DNA from: Niveibacterium terrae
GTDB lineage: Bacteria > Pseudomonadota > Gammaproteobacteria > Burkholderiales > Rhodocyclaceae
Reading direction: 5' to 3'
Length of the DNA stretch: 64,000 nucleotides
Assembly: GCF_048213115.1 (NCBI RefSeq)
Contig: NZ_CP172404.1
Coordinates: 3,658,001 to 3,722,000, forward strand
Shown: piece by piece, positions 1 to 7,580 of the stretch
Layout of the letters: the number at the start of each line of letters is the position of its first letter
How positions within the stretch are numbered: the stretch's first letter is position 1
The notes under the pieces: model-generated
Seen by the model: the letters and a program-made list of their open reading frames with translations, nothing else
What the model was told of the DNA's origin: nothing
The model's database searches: none
Made by a program: the position numbers and the translations under genes

Positions 1-84
1 GAACGCTACGGCGACGCGATCACCCCGCAGCAATGCCTCGACGAGGCGCTCGGCCGAGGGATGCAACACGACTTGGGGACATAG
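1..84 (+). CDS. C-terminal end of an unidentified protein (cut by window edge)
   Basis: Frame 1 is open from the first base and stops at TAG (82-84), giving 27 residues that end in QHDLGT. The start lies left of the window. The tail shows no motif, so no function can be given. It sits 77 bases before the apbE-like start on the same strand, so both could share a transcript. The call rests only on an uninterrupted frame with ordinary GC-rich codons. Confidence 0.4.
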   Translation, partial: ERYGDAITPQQCLDEALGRGMQHDLGT

Positions 85-161
85 CCAATCCTTGGGAGAC
101 GACGGTCGTGGCGCGCGCATCCGGGTTAAAGTTGAGCCTTCTCCCCCCTTTGCCCGATGCA

Positions 162-1208
162 ATGCGCCTCTTCCCGATCCCCCTGCTGAGGCTGACCGGT
201 CTCGGCCTCTTGCTGATGCTCGCCGCCTGCGCCCGCCCGGGCGCGCACCACGAGGAATCCTATGTGTTCGGCACCCGGGTCGAGATCACGACCTGGGGCG
301 TCGAGGAAGCGAAGGCCACGAAGGCCGTCGGCGCTGTGCTGCGCGAATTCGACCGGCTGCACCGCGCGATCCACGCCTGGGAGCCCTCCGAACTGACAGC
401 GGTGAACAGCGCGATCGCCCAGGGACGCGCGGCGACCGTGTCGCCCGAACTGGCGGGAATGCTCGCCGAAGCGAAAGAGATGGCGGCCCGCGGCGACTAT
501 CTGTTCGACCCGGCCATCGGCGGCCTGATCGGCCTCTGGGGTTTTCAGAACGATCACTTCGAGGCGCGGCTGCCCGCGCCCGAGGCGGTCGAGAAGCTGC
601 TCAAGGCCCATCCGAGCATGGCCGACGTCGACGTCGTCGGCCATCAGGTCAGCAGCCGCAACCCGGCCGTCAAGATCGACCTGGGCGGTTTCGCGAAGGG
701 CTGGGCGCTGGACCGGGCCGTGACGATCCTGCGCGCGAACGGCGTCGACAATGCGTTGGTCAACATCGGCGGCAACCTGATCGCGCTCGGTTCGAAGGAC
801 GGCACGCCGTGGCGCGTCGGCATCCAGCATCCGCGCCGGGGGGGCGCACTGGCGACGCTGAACCTGAAGGACGGCGAAGCGATCGGCACCTCGGGCGACT
901 ATCAACGCTTCTTCGACCTGGGCGGCGAGCGCTACTGCCACCTGCTCGATCCGCGCAGCGGCCGCCCGGCCCGGGGAACCGAAAGCCTGAGCATCCTGAT
1001 CACCGCGCAGAAGAGAGCCGGAACGCTGTCCGATGCGTCGAGCAAACCCGCCTTCATCGACGCCGCGCACTGGCGGCAGAGGCTCAAGGCCTATGGCATC
1101 GCCAACGCGCTGAGGGTCGACGCCCGCGGCAACATCGAAGTCACCGCCGCGATGGCCAGGCGGGTCGAGTTTGGCCCCGACCTGCCCAAGCCACGCATCC
1201 TTGATTAG
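162..1208 (+). CDS. apbE: ApbE-type FAD:protein FMN transferase, lipoprotein
   Basis: ApbE proteins transfer FMN from FAD to a threonine of target proteins (for example Nqr/Rnf subunits) in the periplasm, using Mg2+. The frame is open from 33, but ATG 162 starts a clear lipoprotein signal: a hydrophobic run followed by the lipobox LAAC. Family motifs are present: GGFAKGWALDRA, NIGGNLIALG, and GTSGDYQRFF followed by HLLDPRSGRPA. The late metal-site region reads TLSDASSKPAF, in which the aspartate is kept while the usual Ala-Leu-Ser-Thr part is altered. Length (348 aa) is normal for the family. The 3' end overlaps the convergent lactate dehydrogenase gene by 4 bp. No NQR, RNF or other flavoprotein target is in the window, so its partner is unknown. 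Confidence 0.88.
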   Translation: MRLFPIPLLRLTGLGLLLMLAACARPGAHHEESYVFGTRVEITTWGVEEAKATKAVGAVLREFDRLHRAIHAWEPSELTAVNSAIAQGRAATVSPELAGMLAEAKEMAARGDYLFDPAIGGLIGLWGFQNDHFEARLPAPEAVEKLLKAHPSMADVDVVGHQVSSRNPAVKIDLGGFAKGWALDRAVTILRANGVDNALVNIGGNLIALGSKDGTPWRVGIQHPRRGGALATLNLKDGEAIGTSGDYQRFFDLGGERYCHLLDPRSGRPARGTESLSILITAQKRAGTLSDASSKPAFIDAAHWRQRLKAYGIANALRVDARGNIEVTAAMARRVEFGPDLPKPRILD

Positions 1209-2203
1209 GCCGACTTCACCTCATTGACCAGCGCCTCGCCGCGCTCGAAGGCCTGAGCGCTGCCCAGCGTCGTCAGCGCGATCGCATGCAGCGCTTCGCG
1301 GGTCAGGAAGCCCTGGTGAGACGTGATCAGCACATTCGGGAAGATCATCAGGCGAGCCAGGATGTCGTCCTGCAGAGGCTGGTCCGAGAGGTCGTGGAAG
1401 AACACCCCCTCTTCCTGCTCATAGACGTCCAGCCCGACCCCGCCGACCTGACCGGTCTTGAGCGCCTCGATCAGCGCCGCGGTGTCGATCAGCCCGCCGC
1501 GGCTGGTGTTCGCGATCACGACGCCGCGCTTCATCTTCGCCAGAGCCGCTGCGTCGATGACGTGATGGCTCTGCTCGGTCAGCGGCAGGTGCAGCGAGAT
1601 CACATCGGATTCAGCGAGCACCCGTTCCAGCGACGCATATTCGAAGCCGATTTCCTTCGCGGCCGCAGCGTTCTCGTAGGGATCGTAGGCGAGCAGCTTG
1701 CAGCCGAAGCCCTTGGCGATCCGCAGCGCGCACTGACCGATCCGCCCGGCGCCCAGAGCGCCGTAAGTCTTGCCGTGCAGCGTGAAGCCTTCGAGCCCGT
1801 CGAGCGAGAAATTCTGTTCGCGGACCCGGTTGTAGGCGCGGTGGGTCTTGCGGATCAGCGTCAGCAGCAGCGCGAAGTTGTGCTCGGCCACTGCTTCCGG
1901 CGAGTAGGCCGGCACCCGGACGACCTTGATGCCGAGCCGGATCGCCGCGTCGATATCGACACCGTTGAAGCCGGCCGCGCGCAGCGCGACCAGGCGGACG
2001 CCGAACTCGGCGAGCCGTTCGAGAACCTTCTCGGTCAGCCGGCAGTTGACGAAGGGGCAGACCGCGTCGAAGCCATGCGCCAGCTCGACCGTCTTCTCGT
2101 GCAGGCGCTCCTCGAAGAATTCGAGCTCGTGGCCGAATTCGACATTCGCAGCGGTCAGAGCCGCGACGTCATAGGGGTGGGTGTCAAAGACGGCGATGCG
2201 CAT
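1205..2203 (-). CDS. ldhA: D-lactate dehydrogenase, 2-hydroxyacid dehydrogenase family
   Basis: Predicted NAD-dependent D-2-hydroxyacid dehydrogenase, closest in appearance to fermentative D-lactate dehydrogenase LdhA, which reduces pyruvate to D-lactate in the cytosol. It starts at ATG 2203 with MRIAVFDTHPYD, typical of LdhA. The Rossmann motif is GALGAGRIGQ. Catalytic elements are the arginine in ANTSRGGLID, the glutamate in LDVYEQEEG and the histidine in ITSHQGFLT. Length (332 aa) matches the family. It converges on apbE with a 4-bp overlap. A short palindrome about 55 bp upstream could be an operator. Substrate choice between pyruvate and other 2-oxoacids cannot be proved from sequence, but the EEGVFFHD segment favours LdhA. 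Confidence 0.9.
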   Translation of the reverse strand: MRIAVFDTHPYDVAALTAANVEFGHELEFFEERLHEKTVELAHGFDAVCPFVNCRLTEKVLERLAEFGVRLVALRAAGFNGVDIDAAIRLGIKVVRVPAYSPEAVAEHNFALLLTLIRKTHRAYNRVREQNFSLDGLEGFTLHGKTYGALGAGRIGQCALRIAKGFGCKLLAYDPYENAAAAKEIGFEYASLERVLAESDVISLHLPLTEQSHHVIDAAALAKMKRGVVIANTSRGGLIDTAALIEALKTGQVGGVGLDVYEQEEGVFFHDLSDQPLQDDILARLMIFPNVLITSHQGFLTREALHAIALTTLGSAQAFERGEALVNEVKSA

Positions 2204-2258
2204 GGCTGACTCCTTGAAAGTGACAGTCTTTCGACCGGGGCTGCTCTATTTCGTTCAA

Positions 2259-2273
2259 TGAAAACACGTTTCA
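2259..2273. promoter_or_regulatory. Short palindrome upstream of ldhA
   Basis: The bases TGAAA-ACACG-TTTCA form a 5+5 inverted repeat about 55 bp before the ldhA start. The position suits a regulator operator. It does not match the FNR or ArcA consensus well, so no regulator is named. Confidence 0.25.
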
Positions 2274-2315
2274 TCTAGCGGAACAAGCTCGCGCACGGGC
2301 GGTACAAGGCCATCT

Positions 2316-2349
2316 TCTCACGCAGAGCCGCAGAGCCGCAGAGAGTCAA
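2316..2349. repeat. Intergenic 'cacgcagagccgcagag' repeat
   Basis: A low-complexity tandem motif (ctcacgcagagccgcagag) lies between ldhA and the disrupted gene. Related copies occur at 51267-51304 and, inverted, at 51410-51480. It looks like a dispersed intergenic repeat family rather than coding sequence. Confidence 0.55.
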
Positions 2350-2476
2350 GGCGGAATCGCCTTCGATCATTCCGATCCAGCTCAGACAGTCGGGTCGGCG
2401 CTGGGCAGGAATTCGCTGTTGTCGTCAGGAGTCTGATCGACGAACCAACCGTAGCCGGCGGCATCGGTGTCGAGCG

Positions 2477-2485
2477 TGATCCGCG
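2477..2485. repeat. Left 9-bp target-site duplication of IS256-like element
   Basis: TGATCCGCG directly precedes the left IS end and is repeated exactly at 3802-3810. IS256-family elements make 8-9 bp duplications. Confidence 0.85.
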
Positions 2486-3801
2486 GGTCTGTCAAACGAA
2501 CTGTGTAAATTCCCAATCACAGCGCATTTAGCGGCACGCGCTCTTCGCCGAACATTACCTGGAAGCTCTGCAGAGCGGGCTTCCAGTGGTGGATTGCCTT
2601 CCAGCCTTTCGAGGCTTCCCGGATCGCCAGGAACAGCGATTTGAGCGCCGAGTCGTCGTTCGGGAAGATCCGTCGGTTGCGCGTGAGCTTGCGCATGACC
2701 ATGTTCAGAGATTCGATCGCATTGGTCGTATAGATCACCTTGCGGATCTGCGGCAGGAACTGGAAGAACGGAATGACATTGTCCCAATTGCCCCGCCACA
2801 ATCGCACGACCGCCCGATATTTCTCGCCCCATTCGGTCTCGAACGCATCGAGTTCGGCAGAGGCCTCCTCGGCGCTCGCCGACTGGTAAATGCGCTTGAG
2901 CGCGGCCACCACCGCCTTGCTGTCGCGCGTTGCGACATAGCGCAGACTGGCGCGCACCAGATGCACGATGCACAGCTGCGTGAGCGTATTCGGAAACACC
3001 GCATTAACCGCTTCCGGCAAGCCTTTGAGCCCATCCATGCTGGCGATGTAGATGTCCTGCACACCGCGATGGCGCAGCTCGGTGAGCACCGACAGCCAGA
3101 ACTTGGCCCCTTCGTTCTCGTTGAGCCACAGTCCCAGCACTTCCTTCTCGCCGCGCAGATTCACCCCGAGCACCACATGCGCGGCTTTGTTGATGACCTG
3201 CTTGTTCTGCTGAACTTTCACGACGATTCCGTCGAGCCAGACGATCGGATAGATCGCTTCGAGCGGTCGGTTCTGCCAGGCGCGCGCTTCGTCGAGCACC
3301 GCGTCGGTCACCTGCGCGATCAGCGCGTGCGAGATCGTCACGCCATACAGATCGACCAACGCGGATTCGATGTCCCGCGTGGTCATCCCCTTGGCGTACA
3401 GCGTCAGGATCTTCTCTTCCATCCCCGCCAGGCGCACCTGACGCTTCTTGACCAGCTGCGGCTCGAAGCTGCCCGAGCGATCGCGCGGCGTCTCGATCTG
3501 CAAGTCGCCCACTTCGCTCTGCACCGTCTTGCGGCTCTTGCCATTGCGCCGGTTGTTTCCCGCATCCTCGGGCGCCGACTCGTTCTGCGCGTAGCCCAGA
3601 TGCGTTTGCATCTCCGCTTCCAGCGAGCGGTTGATCATGTGCTGCAGCATCTGCGAGTACAGCGACGCCATCTCCTTCGGATCCCGGCACTCGCCCACCA
3701 ACGCGTCCAACTGCTCCGGTGTCAGCTTCATGTAACGCCTCCTTGCCCTGTCTGGGCTCTATCGTCTCAGAGGTCAGTTACACAGTTCAATTTACAGACT
3801 C
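2486..3801. mobile_element. IS256-family insertion sequence, about 1.3 kb
   Basis: The element has imperfect terminal inverted repeats: the left end reads ggtctgtcaaacgaactgtg, and the right end reverse-complemented reads (g)agtctgtaaattgaactgtg. They share gtctgt and gaactgtgtaa. It is bounded by the exact 9-bp direct repeat TGATCCGCG. A single intact transposase fills it, on the minus strand. The exact duplication implies a fairly recent, simple insertion without later rearrangement. Confidence 0.9.
2517..3731 (-). CDS. IS256-family (mutator type) transposase
   Basis: This is a 404-aa DDE transposase that moves the surrounding element. It starts at ATG 3731 (MKLTPEQLDALVGECRD). IS256/MutA features are in order: DVESAL-like core RDIESALVDLYG, the first catalytic Asp in PIVWLDGIVVK, the second in ASMDGLKGLPEAV followed by CIVHLVRASLRYV, and the Glu in YTTNAIESLN. 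The length is typical and no internal stop is seen, so it may be active. It stops about 31 bp inside the left end of the element. Confidence 0.95.
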   Translation of the reverse strand: MKLTPEQLDALVGECRDPKEMASLYSQMLQHMINRSLEAEMQTHLGYAQNESAPEDAGNNRRNGKSRKTVQSEVGDLQIETPRDRSGSFEPQLVKKRQVRLAGMEEKILTLYAKGMTTRDIESALVDLYGVTISHALIAQVTDAVLDEARAWQNRPLEAIYPIVWLDGIVVKVQQNKQVINKAAHVVLGVNLRGEKEVLGLWLNENEGAKFWLSVLTELRHRGVQDIYIASMDGLKGLPEAVNAVFPNTLTQLCIVHLVRASLRYVATRDSKAVVAALKRIYQSASAEEASAELDAFETEWGEKYRAVVRLWRGNWDNVIPFFQFLPQIRKVIYTTNAIESLNMVMRKLTRNRRIFPNDDSALKSLFLAIREASKGWKAIHHWKPALQSFQVMFGEERVPLNAL

Positions 3802-3810
3802 TGATCCGCG
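3802..3810. repeat. Right 9-bp target-site duplication of IS256-like element
   Basis: Exact copy of the 2477-2485 bases TGATCCGCG at the other end of the element. Confidence 0.85.
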
Positions 3811-4638
3811 CATCCGCGCCGGTGCCTATAGTTTGGCCGAGCATCGCGCTGCCCAGGTCGACCGTGGTGACCTTCAAGCCGCTAGCCAAACTCCGGGCAA
3901 GCAGAGCTTGAAGATTGGCGTCAGAACCCGTATCGAGGGATATTTTCCATTCCACTTTTGGGCAATACTTTCTGGATTGAAATCCTTCCTCATCCGTTCG
4001 ATTGGGTTGAACAACGACGAAATAGACAACCCGAACCGTCTCCTTACCAACAGAAACAACGAACTCAAAACGATCTTTACCAAGATATCCATGCTCAGGA
4101 TAATAAGCATAAACATCAAACCCACTCGCATTTTTTTCGTGCTTTAATTGTCCGTTGAGCGGCTGCCTGACAACGCGCACACCACCAAAAGAAGGCGATA
4201 CTTTTTTCTTTTCATAAAAATCAAAATAGCTTTGTGCGCTTCCATCCGGCTGGACTATTAATGGTTGCCGCACATCTTTCCGTATTTGTTCGGTCGGCAG
4301 ACACACACCCATCGCCTTCTCTTTTCCCACAGCAGGCGCAGCAGCCACCAACACAGCAGGCGTCCCAAAGTTAGGGACATCCACATAACTCATATCCACA
4401 CCAACCTCCTGAAAGCCTAGATCCCGAGCCGCCGCAAAAGCCAGCCCCGTCAAACATAGAGACTGCCCTCCCATGTTTGCTCTGATTTCTGCGGCAAGAG
4501 AATGAGGCGGCGTAATGATTTCAACCCGAGCTGTTGTTTTGCAAAACAACAGGGGCAGGTCTCAATACCGTTCATTTAGTACAGACAATTCGTTAAAAAC
4601 GAAAACTTACGCGATGTACTCACCAGTGAAGAAAGCCG

Positions 4639-4679
4639 GGGTCTTGCATTCGATCATTTTTATGCAAGTCATGACCCCG
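4639..4679. repeat. Palindromic intergenic repeat, 'tgatcgaatgcaagac' family
   Basis: On the minus strand it reads ggggtcatgacttgcat, a short AT-rich stretch, then atgatcgaatgcaagacccc. The outer arms pair imperfectly, so it can form a hairpin. Related copies lie at 13784-13813 and 14445-14497. It sits between the disrupted gene and the last gene of the export operon, and could act as a terminator or mRNA-stability element, but it is more likely a dispersed repeat. Confidence 0.55.
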
Positions 4680-4770
4680 CCCATTTCACTCTACGGAACA
4701 AGCTTCTCGGCTCTTAGCTGCGCACAGGCAAAGTCAGCAAGCGTCGCGAAACCGCAGCAGAGGACGGCAT

Positions 4771-5583
4771 TCAGTTCACGCCGGCGATCGCCATCTTGCA
4801 GCGGCTCCCGACCGGGACCGTGCCGTTGCGGTTGTCGAGTTCGACGACGACGCCGAAGGTGCCGCTGGCCGAGTCGATCACGCGGTCGACGGTGCTGACC
4901 CTGGCGGAGACTCCCCCCGTCAGCGGCGCCTCCGGACGGATCGTCACGCCATTGCCGGCCTTGATCCGGTTGAAATAGCGCAGCGGGACAAAAGCCTCGA
5001 CACGCAGCTTGTCGGTCTGCACCAGCTTCAGGATCGCCTTCTTGCTCTCGCTGGTATCGACCAGAGCGCCCGTCGAGAGATAGACGTTCATGACGACGCC
5101 GGGAAAGGGGCTGCGCAGGATGCGCCGGTTCAGCTGCTCCTGGGACTGGATCTGCTCGAGCCTGGCCAGCTGCAGGTTTTCCCTGGCCGACTTGACCTCG
5201 GCTTCGGCGAGCCGGGCTTCGGCCACCGCATCGTCGCGCGCCTGGGCCGAGACGAACTCCTCTTCGTAGAGCTGGCGGTTGCGCTGTGCCTTTCCCTGAG
5301 CAGCCTGCAGCTTGCTCTGGGCAACCTGAAGGGCGCCCAGGGCTTCGGACTTGAATTTCGCGACATTGACCGCGCTGCGCTCGACCCCCGAATCGATCGT
5401 CACCAGAGGGGAGTTGCGCGCCACGCGCGAGCCGCGCCGCACATGCAGTTTCTGGATCAGGCCGACGACGGGGCTGCGCAGCTCGACGGTCTGGGCCGGC
5501 TCGATCATGCAGTCGAAGTCGGTGCCCGCGTGGGCCAAACCGGCGGAGCATCCCAGGAATATCCAGCCAAGCGTTTTCTTCAT
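4771..5583 (-). CDS. HlyD/RND-type periplasmic adaptor, last gene of export operon
   Basis: Periplasmic adaptor (membrane fusion protein) of 270 aa, predicted to link an inner-membrane exporter with a TolC-like channel. ATG 5583 is chosen because it begins a signal peptide (MKKTLGWIFLG...GLAHA), although the frame is open further upstream. It follows the adaptor order: lipoyl-like strand (ELRSPVVGLIQKLHVRRGSRV), a coiled-coil hairpin (about residues 70-145), the second lipoyl half (RSPFPGVVMNVYLSTG), then a beta-barrel ending in SASGTFGVVVELDN. Its start overlaps the SecA-like gene's stop by 4 bp (ATGA), so translation is probably coupled. It is smaller than typical HlyD and has a cleavable signal instead of an N-terminal membrane anchor, as in RND/MacA adaptors. 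No RND pump or ABC ATPase is adjacent. Confidence 0.85.
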   Translation of the reverse strand: MKKTLGWIFLGCSAGLAHAGTDFDCMIEPAQTVELRSPVVGLIQKLHVRRGSRVARNSPLVTIDSGVERSAVNVAKFKSEALGALQVAQSKLQAAQGKAQRNRQLYEEEFVSAQARDDAVAEARLAEAEVKSARENLQLARLEQIQSQEQLNRRILRSPFPGVVMNVYLSTGALVDTSESKKAILKLVQTDKLRVEAFVPLRYFNRIKAGNGVTIRPEAPLTGGVSARVSTVDRVIDSASGTFGVVVELDNRNGTVPVGSRCKMAIAGVN

Positions 5584-7580
5584 AGTGTCTTTCCCGCAAA
5601 ACCAATCAATCGGTGCAAAGTCTTGTCCTGCTTTAAAGTCTGTCGGCGCGCTCGCAGCGCCTGTCGCTCGGCTCGCCACTGCGCCCATCGGCTGACCCAG
5701 GGCAGCAGGCGGCAGCGCAGTGCATCGCTGCCGGCCCTGCGCAAAAGGCTCGCCGCCAGCACGGCCTGCCGCTCGAACAGAGCATCCGTCGCCGCGACGA
5801 TCGCGCGCACCGATCCGGGGTCTCCCTGCCGGCCGCTGCGCCCGAAGAGCTGGCGATCCACGCGTGGCGACTCGTGGAATTCGGTCAGGATGCAGTGCAG
5901 GCCTCCGGCCTGACGCGCCACATCGCCCAACTTGATGTCGGTGCCGCGCCCGGCCATGTTGGTGGCCACCGTCACCCGACCGGGCTGTCCGGCGCCCCGG
6001 ACGATCTCGGCCTCATCCTTGTCCTGGCGCGCGTTGAGCACGATGTGCGCTATGCCCCTGGCGGCGAGCGCGGCACTGACGGCCTCCGACGCTTCGACGC
6101 TGCGCGTGCCGACCAGGACGGGTTGACCGCGCTCGAGAGCCGCCTGGGTGTCGAGACAAACCCTCTCCCACTTGGCCTCGGCATTCCGGGTGCAGATATC
6201 GGGCAGGCGCTCGCGCCGGTTCTTCTTGTTCGACGGAATGCGGCGCACGCGCAGACCATAGACCGACCAGAGCTCGCGGCGCGCCTCGGACGCGGTCCCG
6301 GTCAGCCCGGCCAGAAGATAGTAGCGGCGGAAGAAGCGCTGGAAGGTCATCTTGGCCATGGTCTCGCGGTTGCCCGACAGCTCCAGCCCCTCCTTGCACT
6401 CGATCAGCTGGTGCAGCCCCTGCTCCCAGGTCCGGTCCGGCATCACGCGGCCGGTGGACTCATCGACGATCTGCACCTTGCCGTCGGCGACGATGTAGTG
6501 CTGGTCGAGCGAGAACAGGTAGACGGCCGAGATCGCCTGGCGCAGCAGCACGGTTTTCCAGCGCGCCGTCTGCCAGACCGGCCGCACCGTCGCGGGCAAA
6601 GGGCCGCACGCGGCGAGCGCGGTCTCGCGCAGCACGACGGCGCGCTCGGCCGACAGCGTGTAATGGACGCCTTCGCGCATTCCCCTCGCCTGCTCGACGG
6701 CCCAGCGGATCAGCTCGGCCTCGTACAGCCCTTCGGCCTCGCGGGAGATGATCAGCGGAGTGCGCGCCTCGTCGATCAGCACGCTGTCGGCTTCATCGAC
6801 GATCACGAAATGCAGGCAGGCAATCAAGGGCTGGCTGGCGCTGTCGCTCGCGCTGGCGAGCAAGTCGCGCGTATACGACACCCGAGCGCACTGATAGCCA
6901 TGGCCGGCGAGGCGGTCCTTCAGGTAGTCGAAAACCAGCTCCTTGCCGCTGACATAGCAGATGTTGCGGCCATATTGCTCGCGGCGATCCTCGGGCTCCA
7001 TGCCCTCCTGGATGCTTCCGGAGTTCAGCCCGAAGAAGCCGAACAGCCGCTGCATCTCCTCGGCGTCGCGCTTGGCGAGGTAATCGTTGGTGCTCACCAC
7101 ATGCACACTGACTCCGCTGGCCGCCATCGCCGTGGCCGCCAGCGCCGCCACCAGCGTCTTACCCTCCCCGGTCTGCATCTCGGCGAGTTCGCCCGACAGC
7201 AGCGTGCGCGCGCCGATGAACTGCACGTTGTGCGGGTAGTAGCCAAAGATGCGCCGGCAGGCTTCGCCCAGCGAGGCGAACACCGCCGCCAGCGCCGCCT
7301 CGTCCAGAGGGGACGCGCGCAGGCGGACCGCCTCGTCCGTCAGCGCCGCGCGCAAGTCCTGATCGGACAGGCTCTCCTTGGGCGCCATCACCGCGCGCAC
7401 CCGCCCGCCAAAGGCATCGGCGCGCCGGCGCGAGATGCTGCGGCGCTGGAAGACGCTGCACAGCCCGCGCAGGAAGTCTTCGACCGCGTGCGAGCGCAGC
7501 TCGGCGCGTTCATCGCGAACCGTATCGGCGCGGCGGAACGAATAGCCCGCATAGCGTCTGGCCAGGGTTCCGTCAAACAT
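5580..7580 (-). CDS. SecA-like translocase ATPase, C-terminally truncated paralog
   Basis: A 666-aa SecA homolog, against roughly 900 aa for housekeeping SecA. The motor is complete by motif: Walker A MQTGEGKT (135-142), STNDYLAKRDAEEM (163-176), DEADSVLIDEARTPLIIS (262-279, where usual SecA has DEVDS), IVDESTGRVM (371-380), LAGLTGTASEA (423-433), TVATNMAGRGTDIKLG (537-552) and the arginine-finger motif GRSGRQGD (580-587). The chain ends about 80 residues later, so most of the helical scaffold/wing region and the zinc-binding tail of canonical SecA are missing. It overlaps the M50-fusion gene by 8 bp upstream and the HlyD gene by 4 bp downstream. That context points to a dedicated export ATPase for this operon's cargo and not the general SecA. 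DNA/RNA helicase function is unlikely given the SecA-specific motifs. Confidence 0.92.
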   Translation of the reverse strand: MFDGTLARRYAGYSFRRADTVRDERAELRSHAVEDFLRGLCSVFQRRSISRRRADAFGGRVRAVMAPKESLSDQDLRAALTDEAVRLRASPLDEAALAAVFASLGEACRRIFGYYPHNVQFIGARTLLSGELAEMQTGEGKTLVAALAATAMAASGVSVHVVSTNDYLAKRDAEEMQRLFGFFGLNSGSIQEGMEPEDRREQYGRNICYVSGKELVFDYLKDRLAGHGYQCARVSYTRDLLASASDSASQPLIACLHFVIVDEADSVLIDEARTPLIISREAEGLYEAELIRWAVEQARGMREGVHYTLSAERAVVLRETALAACGPLPATVRPVWQTARWKTVLLRQAISAVYLFSLDQHYIVADGKVQIVDESTGRVMPDRTWEQGLHQLIECKEGLELSGNRETMAKMTFQRFFRRYYLLAGLTGTASEARRELWSVYGLRVRRIPSNKKNRRERLPDICTRNAEAKWERVCLDTQAALERGQPVLVGTRSVEASEAVSAALAARGIAHIVLNARQDKDEAEIVRGAGQPGRVTVATNMAGRGTDIKLGDVARQAGGLHCILTEFHESPRVDRQLFGRSGRQGDPGSVRAIVAATDALFERQAVLAASLLRRAGSDALRCRLLPWVSRWAQWRAERQALRARRQTLKQDKTLHRLIGFAGKTL

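Larger units (their letters stand above)
2382..4549 (-). pseudogene. Ig/cadherin-like secreted protein gene interrupted by IS256 element
   Basis: The 5' part (4549 to 3811) encodes about 250 residues. The 3' remnant (2476 to 2382) continues the same frame once the IS and one 9-bp duplication are removed: GADARI joins TLDTDAAGYGWFVDQTP and runs to TGA at 2382-2384. The middle (QPLNGQL... YYPEHGYLGKDRFEF) is a cadherin/Big_9-like beta-sandwich. The end has the AAGYGWFVD..PDDNSEF signature, which I recall preceding HExxH protease domains in large LEPR-XLL-type proteins; here the frame stops before any protease. The listed start is TTG 4549. An ATG at 4575 in another frame (MNGIETCPCCFAKQ) suggests a possible additional frameshift near 4540. 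The 5' part is clearly more AT-rich than the exporter genes. It lies just downstream of the export operon, so it may once have been a second cargo. Confidence 0.8.
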